From Accumulibacter phosphatis (lineage in GTDB: Bacteria; Pseudomonadota; Gammaproteobacteria; Burkholderiales; Rhodocyclaceae), in the NCBI RefSeq assembly GCF_000024165.1, contig NC_013194.1, forward strand, positions 4,526,001 to 4,590,000: 64,000 nt of DNA, read 5' to 3'. Each line of letters begins with the position of its first letter. Within the stretch, counting starts at the first letter, position 1. Below, piece by piece: positions 23,690 to 30,918 of this stretch. Position numbers and translations under genes: made by a program. The notes under the pieces are model-generated. The model was not told where the DNA came from. It ran no database searches and worked only from the letters and a program-made list of their open reading frames with translations.

Positions 23690-24426
23690 TGCGCATCCTG
23701 GTCGCCGCGCTGACACTGTTCTTCGTCGCTGTTCCGGCTGCGCAGAGTGCCGCCGCGGTCGTTGCCTCGACGACCTGGGTTGCCGCCTTCGCGCGTGCAG
23801 CGGGTAGCACCGATCTCACGGTGATCGCGCCGGCTGGCCTGACGCACCCACCGGACTACGATCCGAGGCCTTCGGACCTGATGGCGGTATCGCGGGCCGA
23901 CCTCGTGCTGGTCGGCGGCTATGAGGCTTTCGTCCCACGGCTACGCGATGCGCTTGGCGCCAGGGGGCAGATGCTGACCATCAACACGACGTACGATCCG
24001 CAGGTCGTCCGCAAGGAGGTCGAAGCGATCGCCGCGGTGCTGGGAAACCTTGTCCAGGCCGGTGCTTTCGCCGACGCCTATGATGCCGTCTGGCGCGAAA
24101 GCAGCGCGCGGCTGCGGCTGCGGGCCGGGAACCGCCCGCCGGTGGTCGTCGTACAGCGCTTCATGGTGCCCTGGGCACGCCTCCTCGGCGTTGATCCGGC
24201 CGCCATCTTCGGACCGGGCCCCCTGTCGCCCGCGGACTTGCTCCGGATCAAGGCTCTCGCCCCGACGCTGATCATCGACAATGCCCATGCCGCACCCGCT
24301 GCAGCACTCGCCGAGGTCACCGGAGCACGCAGGGTGGTGCTGATCAACTTCCCCGAGGCCGACGAGGGCCTACTGGACGTTCTGGGGCGCAACACGCAGC
24401 GCCTGAAAGCCGGGTTGACGCCATGA
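23686..24426 (+). CDS. ZnuA/TroA-like metal-binding periplasmic protein with atypical ligands
   Basis: 246 residues, short for the family (usually about 290-310). Signal peptide followed by VVASTTWVAAFARAAGS. The family's first ligand motif PHxYEPxPSD reads THPPDYDPRPSD, so the His two places before Tyr is replaced by Pro and a His lies earlier. The second ligand region, usually HxAFxYFxxxYG, reads QRFMVPWARLLG with Gln instead of His. No His-rich loop is present. Such changes suggest a different metal geometry or binding of a metal complex. It overlaps both neighbours by 4 bp in the operon. Confidence 0.82.
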   Translation: MMRILVAALTLFFVAVPAAQSAAAVVASTTWVAAFARAAGSTDLTVIAPAGLTHPPDYDPRPSDLMAVSRADLVLVGGYEAFVPRLRDALGARGQMLTINTTYDPQVVRKEVEAIAAVLGNLVQAGAFADAYDAVWRESSARLRLRAGNRPPVVVVQRFMVPWARLLGVDPAAIFGPGPLSPADLLRIKALAPTLIIDNAHAAPAAALAEVTGARRVVLINFPEADEGLLDVLGRNTQRLKAGLTP

Positions 24427-25025
24427 GCATCGCTGATCTAACCGGTATTCGCGCCTTCTTTGCGCCGCGTGCGGCGGGCTGGGAGCAATACACCGCCATG
24501 GACGCGGCGCAGATCGCCCGCGCCGTACAGGACAGCAGGTTGCAGCCGGGTATGACGGTGCTCGAACTGGGCTGCGGCACGGCCCCGGCAACGCCGTACC
24601 TGCGTGCTGCCGTGGGCGCTGGTGGCCGCGTGGTCGCGCTTGATTGCACCCCGGAGATGATTGAAGCAGCGCGCGTGCTTGGTCGTGCAGATGTCGCCCA
24701 ACTCATGCTCGCCGACGTTCACAGCCTGCCGATTGCCGCCGGCAGCGTCGACGCCTTGCACGCCGGCGGCATCGTGCCGCATCTGGCTGACCCCGAGCGG
24801 GCCCTTCGGGAATGGGCACGAGTGGCGCGCCCGCACGCTCAACTTGCCATCTTCCATGCCATCGGTCGCATCGCACTGGCCGCGATCCATCGGCGAACCC
24901 CATCCGACGACGACGTCATCGCGCCGGGACGCTTGCGAGTGCTGCTCGAACGCGCTGGCTGGCGCCTTGTGTCTATCGACGACGCTACGGAACGCTACCT
25001 GGCGCTCGCGCGTCGCGCTGACTGA
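24423..25025 (+). CDS. Class I SAM-dependent methyltransferase
   Basis: 200 residues with motif I VLELGCGTAPATPYL (about 46-60), an acidic motif II (VVALDCTPEMIEAA), and the family's later VDALHAGGIVPHLADPERAL. It is of the Methyltransf_11/25 type (ubiE-like small-molecule enzymes). Last gene of the receptor-ABC operon, overlapping the binding-protein stop by 4 bp, which implies a role tied to metal uptake, such as modification of a metal-binding small molecule. Substrate unknown; no synthase partner for a metallophore is visible nearby. Confidence 0.82.
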   Translation: MSIADLTGIRAFFAPRAAGWEQYTAMDAAQIARAVQDSRLQPGMTVLELGCGTAPATPYLRAAVGAGGRVVALDCTPEMIEAARVLGRADVAQLMLADVHSLPIAAGSVDALHAGGIVPHLADPERALREWARVARPHAQLAIFHAIGRIALAAIHRRTPSDDDVIAPGRLRVLLERAGWRLVSIDDATERYLALARRAD

Positions 25026-25081
25026 CCGGCCGCTACCGGGAGAAACGAGGCAGCATCCAGGCTCGGCTCGTTCGCCACGGC

Positions 25082-26287
25082 TCACTCATCGATGCGAACC
25101 CCGCCACTCCCCGACGGGCACTCTGCAAGACCGACGATGACCTCGCCACCGGCGCGCAACAGCGCCGGCTGGCTGCGCAGGAAGACGCTGTCGTCGCCTT
25201 CTCGTTCGAGGACATAGCCGTTGCGGCCCGCCATGCCGCGGCAAGGTGCCTTGACGATCAGGGCGGCCGGCAGCGTGCCATCCATGGCGCCTGCGTTGTG
25301 CAGCACGACGACTTGCTGCCCCGGCCGGTCGCCCGGCTGCAGTTCGCCGGTCAGGCGCACCGCTGTTTCGCGGTGGGTGACCACGGCGCGCCAGGTGGCC
25401 GGCGTCCACGCGCGTTGGTCACCGGCAAGCGGCAGGCGGAACCAGACGACGCCGGCGAGCTGCCGCGGCGACGCTTTCTCGAGCCAGCGCAGGAAGGCCG
25501 CGACGGTGGCTGGCGCGACGAACAGCTCGCGACCTTCGCCGGGCCCTTCGCCGACCTGCCCTGCAGCTAACGGCACTTCACTCTCGACGGCAGCGATACG
25601 ACCCTGCCCGTCGAGCACGACGCGCGAGCCGTAATTCGGCAACGCCACCCGGAAGGGCTTGTCGGTGCGACGGGCGAGGCTCGCCGTCCAGGCGCGCGCG
25701 CCGACGGCATCGAACAGGCGGCGGGCCGGCTTGTCGAGCGAATGCAGTTGTAGCACGGCTTCGTCGACCGTTGCCAGCAGGTCGTCCAGCTCTGGCGCGC
25801 CCAGCCAATCGGGCAGTATGGTGAGCGACAGGCGCTGCCCGGGCGGCAGGGCTCGGCGCAAGGCGACGAGGAAACGCGTGTAGTCGGCGAGTTGGCGGCT
25901 ACCGCAATCGTGGTCGATTTCCAGCGTCGCCGATGTCGGCCAGTCGCCGCGCAGGGTGACGAGATCGGCAATCAGCGTCGCGCCGTCGAGCGTTGCCAGC
26001 GGCGCGGCGATGCGCACAACGGGAATCGCCGGGCGACCACTGGCGACGATCGCCACCCGGTCGACGGCAATCGGCTCGAATCGACCCTGGCGATCGACCT
26101 CGCCGGCGAGGATCCGCCACGAGCCCACGAGGTCGGCGGAATCGCGCAGTGCCGCGCTCAGCGCGGGCTGCCAGCGGCGCTGCCAGACGTAGGCGTCGTG
26201 CGCGAGCGGCATCGGTGCTGGCTTCTCCCCGCAGGCACCGAGACAGACTGCCGCCAGCCAGGCCACCGGCAGCCAGCGCGCGCTCAC
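25082..26287 (-). CDS. DUF3142 lipoprotein
   Basis: 401 residues, GTG start overlapping the stop of a relic DUF2135 frame (GTGA). Lipobox at LGAC (Cys about 19). The body has LSLTILPDWLGAPELDDLL, VDEAVLQLHSLDK and FRVALPNYGSRVVLD, matching the DUF3142 glycosidase-like barrel family whose function is unknown. The C-terminal 100 residues form a beta domain. It is the last gene of the macroglobulin cluster, on the same strand. Extracytoplasmic, membrane-anchored. Confidence 0.82.
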   Translation of the reverse strand: MSARWLPVAWLAAVCLGACGEKPAPMPLAHDAYVWQRRWQPALSAALRDSADLVGSWRILAGEVDRQGRFEPIAVDRVAIVASGRPAIPVVRIAAPLATLDGATLIADLVTLRGDWPTSATLEIDHDCGSRQLADYTRFLVALRRALPPGQRLSLTILPDWLGAPELDDLLATVDEAVLQLHSLDKPARRLFDAVGARAWTASLARRTDKPFRVALPNYGSRVVLDGQGRIAAVESEVPLAAGQVGEGPGEGRELFVAPATVAAFLRWLEKASPRQLAGVVWFRLPLAGDQRAWTPATWRAVVTHRETAVRLTGELQPGDRPGQQVVVLHNAGAMDGTLPAALIVKAPCRGMAGRNGYVLEREGDDSVFLRSQPALLRAGGEVIVGLAECPSGSGGVRIDE

Positions 26288-26308
26288 GGGTAACCGAAGG
26301 ACTTGACC
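26250..26308. repeat. 59-bp direct repeat, copy A
   Basis: Nearly identical (about 53 of 59 positions) to 27515-27573, 1265 bp away in the same orientation. It spans the coupled junction of a DUF2135 gene end and a DUF3142 gene start (TCACGGGTAA, then GAAGGACTTGACC). Marks a tandem duplication of the junction. Confidence 0.85.
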
Positions 26309-26454
26309 CGACTGGCCGGGAAATTGACGTCCTGCCTGTGCTGCGCCGGCTCGCCGCCGGGGTGCCGCCGGCCCCCGCGTGGTGCGCCGAGCGACACCTG
26401 TGCCGCCGCAGCGGCGTCAAGGGTGGCTTGATCCGTCGCGACGGTGACAGGCAT
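26284..26454 (-). pseudogene. Internally deleted DUF2135 relic
   Basis: A 56-codon open frame. It begins with a short new N-terminus, then matches the start of the 277-residue DUF2135 protein encoded at 27549-28382 (LGAPRGGRRHPGGEPAQHRQ here against DAPRGGWRHSGGEPAQHMQ there), and jumps directly from ASRV to that protein's last residues (KSFGYP against KSFVYP). About 200 codons in between are missing. The stop overlaps the DUF3142 GTG. Probably non-functional, though translation may still couple to the lipoprotein gene. Confidence 0.8.
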
Positions 26455-26463
26455 GCGCGGTCT

Positions 26464-27399
26464 TCAGCGGACCACCATCCACTTGTCCTCGCTGCCGCGC
26501 ACCACCAACATCTGCTGCGGGTAGTAGACGCCGAGAACGACACCGATGCACATCTGCATGTCGTTGCCCTTGATGCGCGAGAAGGCCTTGCTGTCTTCAG
26601 GACCGAACAATTGGCCGGACTTGGCGCTGACGACGATTTCCGGGTTGCCGGTCGTCACGATGTCAAGGTCGGCGGCTGGGACGATGCGCACCCCGGCAGC
26701 ATAGGCCTTGTCCAGGCATTTGGACTTCCTGATGGCTTCGCTATTGAGTTGCATGGAACTGTTCGTGATCCCGGACAATTCCTGGTAGATGGGCTGAAAG
26801 CCGGGTTTGAAGGCGGCGGCGCGGTCGCGCACCAGCTGTTTGAGGGACTGGCGGTCGGCGTCGCTGAGCGAAGTCACCGCTGGCTGATGATGCCAGGGAC
26901 GATCTTCGACAAAATCGGCGTCGAACTCCCTTTCGAAGCTCACCGGGCCGGTGACGCTCTTCTCCTCTTCACCCACACCTATCTGGTTGGTTTCCGAGAA
27001 ATGCCCCGGCGAAGTCTCCGTGCGGATCACCTGGTCCGTGACGGTGGCGTAGCGAAAGAGCGCACGATAAGGCTTGCTACCGTCGGCGGGCGTGAATTCG
27101 ATACGGAGGCGGTTCTTGCCCTTGCGCACCGAGCTGCCGAGAGAAGCCGCCGGTGCCCATACGGCAGCGGCCACTTCCCGCTGCTCGAACAACACCGGCA
27201 CCTGCTGCGCGACCACGTCCTGTCTGGCAACCGGAACGCCGTTGACCAACACCCGCGCCTGGCCGGCGACTTGCTCCACCTTGTCCGCTCTGCGGTCGCC
27301 GGTGTAGGGCGAGAAATGGAATTCGACATTCAGCACGGCCGCCGAAGCGGTAACGGCCCAGAACAGCCAAGCCACAAGAAATGCATTTTTCATTTTCAT
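26464..27399 (-). CDS. Exported protein of unknown function
   Basis: 311 residues. The ATG at 27399 has GAGGGG 5-6 bases upstream and starts a signal peptide (AFLVAWLFWAVTASA). The mature part has a beta-rich first half (VLNVEFHFSPYTGD, then RIEFTPADGSKPYRALFRY), an acidic middle, and a C-terminal half with two Cys (SKCLDKAY, DMQMCIGVV) that could pair. No family recognised. It sits between two copies of a duplicated junction (26250 and 27515), so it was probably inserted or trapped during rearrangement of the macroglobulin cluster. A promoter of its own is likely at 27439-27467. Confidence 0.72.
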   Translation of the reverse strand: MKMKNAFLVAWLFWAVTASAAVLNVEFHFSPYTGDRRADKVEQVAGQARVLVNGVPVARQDVVAQQVPVLFEQREVAAAVWAPAASLGSSVRKGKNRLRIEFTPADGSKPYRALFRYATVTDQVIRTETSPGHFSETNQIGVGEEEKSVTGPVSFEREFDADFVEDRPWHHQPAVTSLSDADRQSLKQLVRDRAAAFKPGFQPIYQELSGITNSSMQLNSEAIRKSKCLDKAYAAGVRIVPAADLDIVTTGNPEIVVSAKSGQLFGPEDSKAFSRIKGNDMQMCIGVVLGVYYPQQMLVVRGSEDKWMVVR

Positions 27400-27438
27400 C
27401 CCCTCAAGTCGACCCGAACACCGTGTACTCCCGTGCCA

Positions 27439-27467
27439 AGCGTATGATTTCGAGCAGGGATTGTCCA
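27439..27467 (-). promoter_or_regulatory. Candidate sigma-70 promoter for the orphan exported protein
   Basis: In gene direction TGGACA (27467-27462), 17 bp, TACGCT (27444-27439). Both hexamers are reasonable matches at ideal spacing, 40 bp before the ATG. It would let the orphan gene be expressed apart from the upstream operon. Confidence 0.4.
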
Positions 27468-27489
27468 GTTGTCGGGATGGCGGGCAACT

Positions 27490-27552
27490 GCCGCGCCAGG
27501 CGGCGAGCAACACGGCCGCCAGCCAGGCCACCGGCAGGCGACACGAGCTCAC
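27490..27552 (-). pseudogene. 5' relic of the DUF3142 lipoprotein gene
   Basis: Starting from a GTG that overlaps the DUF2135 stop exactly as at 26287, the frame reads V-S-S-C-R-LPVAWLAAVLLAAW, close to the LPVAWLAAVCLGAC signal of the intact DUF3142 gene. It then loses the lipobox Cys (Trp instead) and resemblance. Remnant of the pre-duplication gene start. Confidence 0.7.
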
Positions 27553-27573
27553 GGGTAAACGAAGGACTTGACC
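27515..27573. repeat. 59-bp direct repeat, copy B
   Basis: Partner of 26250-26308, covering the DUF2135 stop and the start of the DUF3142 relic. Same orientation. Confidence 0.85.
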
Positions 27574-28382
27574 AGCGTCAGTTCGCCAGGGCGGCGCAAA
27601 GGAACCCGGAAGACCTGCAGTTTTTCATCGGGCGTGCCTTCGCGGGTGATGATGGCGACCTGGGCGATGGTGATTTCCTGGCCTTCCTGTTGCCCATCGC
27701 CGCCCATGCCGCTCATGCCGCTCATGCCGCCGCCGAAGTAATTGACGTAGACCTGCCAGTTGCCGTGCGGCGGCGACGGGATCGCATAGATCTCCGGACC
27801 GTAGCCGCCGGTGACATCGACGTCGAGCGCGCCGCCGTTCCTGCCGAGGCGCTCGGCGAAGAAGACGTGCTGGCCGTCCGGCGAGATGACGTGCAGGTCG
27901 ATGTCGGTCATGTCGCTGTCCCAACTGAGGACGATGCGCAGGCCGACGCGCTGGCGCGCCGGGTTGGCGTCGTAGAAGTTGACGCGCCGCCCCAGCTTGC
28001 GGTCCGGGGTGCGCACTTCGACGCTGTTGGCGCCGGGCGGAAACGCGTAGGGACGCGCGAAGGAGCCGTCCGGGTTGACGCTGAGCGGCATGGCGACGCC
28101 ATTGACGACCAGCAGGTGCGGCTGTTTCCGCTTTGCCGCGGTAGCGCCGGCAATCCTGCCGCGGATCGCCGCGCCGAGTTCGCCGCCGTCCTCGCCACTG
28201 CGCGTACTCCCGGCATTGACCCGGCTGGCCGGGTAATTGACGTCCTGCATGTGCTGCGCCGGTTCGCCGCCGGAGTGCCGCCAGCCGCCGCGTGGCGCGT
28301 CGAGCATCACCTGCGCCGGCGCCGCAGCGGCGGCGAGCAGCGCGCACAAGGCCAGGAGCAGCGGCAGGGCGAGGCGGCTCAT
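27549..28382 (-). CDS. DUF2135 (YfaP-like) exported protein, second copy
   Basis: 277 residues, ATG at 28382 overlapping the upstream paralogue's stop by 4 bp. Signal peptide (ALPLLLALCALLAAAAAPAQ). The domain signature is WDSDMTDIDLHVISPDGQH (about 155-175) followed by GGALDVDVTGGYGPEIYAIP and a beta strand region. A Gly/Met run (GGGMSGMSGMGGDG) interrupts the C-terminal domain. YfaP-type proteins are periplasmic partners in yfa/mag macroglobulin clusters; their fold is a carbohydrate-binding-like or vWA-associated beta domain of unknown role. Clearly a paralogue of the adjacent upstream gene. Confidence 0.85.
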   Translation of the reverse strand: MSRLALPLLLALCALLAAAAAPAQVMLDAPRGGWRHSGGEPAQHMQDVNYPASRVNAGSTRSGEDGGELGAAIRGRIAGATAAKRKQPHLLVVNGVAMPLSVNPDGSFARPYAFPPGANSVEVRTPDRKLGRRVNFYDANPARQRVGLRIVLSWDSDMTDIDLHVISPDGQHVFFAERLGRNGGALDVDVTGGYGPEIYAIPSPPHGNWQVYVNYFGGGMSGMSGMGGDGQQEGQEITIAQVAIITREGTPDEKLQVFRVPLRRPGELTLVKSFVYP

Positions 28383-29218
28383 CTTTTCTCTCCGTAACGC
28401 ACGGCGCGGACAAAGGTCAGGTCGCCGACGCGACGCAAGGGGACGACCAGCGTTTCCTGCCGTTCGTCCGGGGTGTTCTCGTTGCTGACGATGGTGACGC
28501 GGGTGGTGATCAACGGCTTGTCGTGCGCATCGGCGTCGAAGTTGTAGCCGGCGGCATTGAAGTTGCCCCAATAGTTGACATAGACGAGATAGGTACCAGG
28601 GAGCGGCGTGGCGGTGGAAAAGATCTCCGGACCGCCGCCATCGACGCTATCGACGTCGAGACCGCCACCCCGGCGGAGCAGCGGTTGCGCCCAGAAGGCG
28701 TGCTCGCCGTCGGGCGTCAGAATATGCAGGTCGACCTCGGCGCGCGCATCGTCCCAGCCGAGGACGATGCGCAGTTTGCTACGCGTCTTCTCGGCGTGGG
28801 TTTCGTAGAACTGCAGACGGCGGCGCGTGCCGCCGGGGGCGACGATCTCGACGCTGTTGCTGCCCGGCCCGAACGCCCAGGGCTTGACGAAGCGTCCCTG
28901 TTCGTCGGTGTACAGCGGCATGTCGATGCCGTTGACGATCAGCCGGCCGGGCTGGCGATTCTTGCCGGCCTGCCGGAGCTGCCCCTCGATCAGCGTGCGG
29001 TTCTTCTGGCCGCCGCGGTCGACCGGCGGCTTCGGATAGGCGGCGGCGATGGCTGATTCCCTGTCCTCGGCGAGCGCGCCGTTGCGCCAGCCACCGCGCG
29101 GACCGTCGAGCGCAATGCCGCCGTCGGCGGCCGCGCAAGCCGTGCAAGCCATCATGCAAGTGGCGGCGACGAGGAGAAGCGGGGCAACGAAGTGGCGAGT
29201 GATGGTGAGCATGGGCAT
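28379..29218 (-). CDS. yfaP: DUF2135 (YfaP-like) exported protein, first copy
   Basis: 279 residues, starting at the first Met of a M-P-M pair (29218/29212). Signal peptide with LLLVAATCMMACTACAAAD; a lipoprotein Cys in this region is possible. The body shares LDGPRGGWRNG, RLIVNGIDMPLYTDEQGRF and WDDARAEVDLHILTPDGEHA with the second copy downstream. In Escherichia coli the YfaP homologue is encoded beside the same partners. It starts 5 bp after the DUF2300 stop and overlaps the second copy's start by 4 bp. Confidence 0.85.
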   Translation of the reverse strand: MPMLTITRHFVAPLLLVAATCMMACTACAAADGGIALDGPRGGWRNGALAEDRESAIAAAYPKPPVDRGGQKNRTLIEGQLRQAGKNRQPGRLIVNGIDMPLYTDEQGRFVKPWAFGPGSNSVEIVAPGGTRRRLQFYETHAEKTRSKLRIVLGWDDARAEVDLHILTPDGEHAFWAQPLLRRGGGLDVDSVDGGGPEIFSTATPLPGTYLVYVNYWGNFNAAGYNFDADAHDKPLITTRVTIVSNENTPDERQETLVVPLRRVGDLTFVRAVRYGEKR

Positions 29219-29223
29219 CGCGG

Positions 29224-30918
29224 TCAGGGGGTGCCGAGCAGCGAACGCGCCGTCTCTTCGACGAAGTCCTCGTCGCGGCCGCGCGGATGGTTGGCAAGCG
29301 CGAAATGCAGGTATTCGTGGGCGAGTGTCAGCCGCTCGTTGGCGCTGCCGATGCCAGTCGCGTAGATGCGGCCACGCTCGATATCGGCATAGGGGTTGCC
29401 GTGCTCGAGGCGGCAGACGCGCGGCAACGGCACCGGCGCTTCGAAGCCGGGGATGCCGGCCAGCCGCCGCTTCCATCCCGCCTGGCGGCCAGCCAGCCAG
29501 TTCTCGGCACTGGCCAGCGGCTGGCATTCGCCGGCATCGGCCTCGCCGGCGACACTGAAGCCGGCGCCACCATAGGCGCGTTCGAGGATCTGGTCCCAGC
29601 GCGCACCCTCGGCAGCGCCGGCAATAGCGGCCTGCCAAGAGAGCTGTTGCGGCGCACTGCGGGTCTGGTGGTAGCGACCGGCAACGCCGCTGAGGACCAG
29701 GCCGTCGCTCCACTCGGCGACGCGCAGGTTGGCGCTTTCCGGCGGCGCCGGCGAAACCCGCTGGGCGCGGCTGTCGTCGTCGATCTCGTAGCAACCGCCG
29801 CCATGCCCGGCGTGCCGGACGAGATAGGTGCGCGCGGCCACCGCCAGCGCGCGGGCGGCGGCTGGTGGTTCCGCGCCGGCCTCGCGCTGGATGACACGGG
29901 CGACGTAGTCATTCAGTCCGACGCGGCCAGTGATGACTGGCCGGCCACCGGATCGGCTCAATCCGAGCTCGCCGCTACTGGCGAAGAGCAGGCGCCGGGA
30001 GTTGACAAAGCGGGCCTCGACGCGGCCGCGTAGCGGGCCTTCGGCTGCCGGACGGCCGTCGATGAGAACCTCGGCGAGGGGGTAACGGCTGAAGAAACGG
30101 ACGCGCACGCAGGCCTCGTCGGGCGGAGTCGTTTGCGGCAGTTGGCCAGCCAGCCATGGCGCCGCCTGCTCGATGACCTGGGCGCTGCTGCCGCTGCCGC
30201 GCAGCCACACCGGGGTGCCGTCGCTGAGCCAGCCGGCGAAGCCGCCGATTCGCCGTCCCTTGCCGTCGTGCCAGCTCCAGGTCTTGACACGCAGGCCGTT
30301 GCCCAGATGCGAGAGCAGAGGACGCGCGCGCGGTTCGAGGCTGACGCGCTGCAGCGCCGCCATCGTCGTCCGCCGATGCTCACCGTCGATCGCCGCCAGC
30401 GCGGCGAGCAGGGAGGCGACGGAGACCTCGGTCGCCGGCTGCAGCTTGTCGAGATCCAACAACCACGCGGGAGCACCTGGCGCCTGACGCGTCCACCAGG
30501 CACGCCAAGCCGCCGCCGAGACGCCGAGTCGACGCGGCTTGAAGTAGAGCCCGCAGGATTTGGCCAGCGCTTCGTCGCGGCCGATGCTTTCGCCGGGCGC
30601 GCAACAATACGATTCCTCGCCAGGGTCGCCACCCGTGCAGCGGTAGTCGGCGACGCTGCGCGCACCAGCGCTCAGGTAGACGTGCACGAAGAGCTTCCAC
30701 AGGCTGCCGAGCGGCGTGTTTCCCGGCACCGGCATCGATTCGCTGCCGCTCGCCGATACGCGCACGGCCGTGGGCGCTTCCGGATCGCCGAAAACCAGTT
30801 CCACCGCCGGGCCGGCGGCGGCCTCGGCGGCCGCCAGCGACAAGCTCGCTGCCAGGCAGCAAAGGAGCTGCCGGGCAGGCGATGGGCGGGGTGACGCCGG
30901 CTGCAATCCGCGCATCAC
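29224..30918 (-). CDS. yfaQ: DUF2300 (YfaQ-like) protein with PBP-like, SpoIID-like and HExxH segments
   Basis: 564 residues. Signal peptide (LLCCLAASLSLAAAEAAAG). A region near residue 70 has SLWKLF (an SxxK as in penicillin-binding enzymes), and RDEALAKSCGLYF resembles the YfaQ group. A SpoIID-type segment (LNDYVARVIQREAGAEPPAA, about 335-355, then AVAARTYLV) suggests peptidoglycan glycan-strand binding or cleavage. Near the C-terminus LAHEYLHFALANHP has HExxH, a zinc-protease-like motif. It overlaps the macroglobulin stop by 4 bp. The combination points to a cell-wall-associated partner of the macroglobulin; enzymatic activity is unproven. Confidence 0.85.
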   Translation of the reverse strand: MMRGLQPASPRPSPARQLLCCLAASLSLAAAEAAAGPAVELVFGDPEAPTAVRVSASGSESMPVPGNTPLGSLWKLFVHVYLSAGARSVADYRCTGGDPGEESYCCAPGESIGRDEALAKSCGLYFKPRRLGVSAAAWRAWWTRQAPGAPAWLLDLDKLQPATEVSVASLLAALAAIDGEHRRTTMAALQRVSLEPRARPLLSHLGNGLRVKTWSWHDGKGRRIGGFAGWLSDGTPVWLRGSGSSAQVIEQAAPWLAGQLPQTTPPDEACVRVRFFSRYPLAEVLIDGRPAAEGPLRGRVEARFVNSRRLLFASSGELGLSRSGGRPVITGRVGLNDYVARVIQREAGAEPPAAARALAVAARTYLVRHAGHGGGCYEIDDDSRAQRVSPAPPESANLRVAEWSDGLVLSGVAGRYHQTRSAPQQLSWQAAIAGAAEGARWDQILERAYGGAGFSVAGEADAGECQPLASAENWLAGRQAGWKRRLAGIPGFEAPVPLPRVCRLEHGNPYADIERGRIYATGIGSANERLTLAHEYLHFALANHPRGRDEDFVEETARSLLGTP

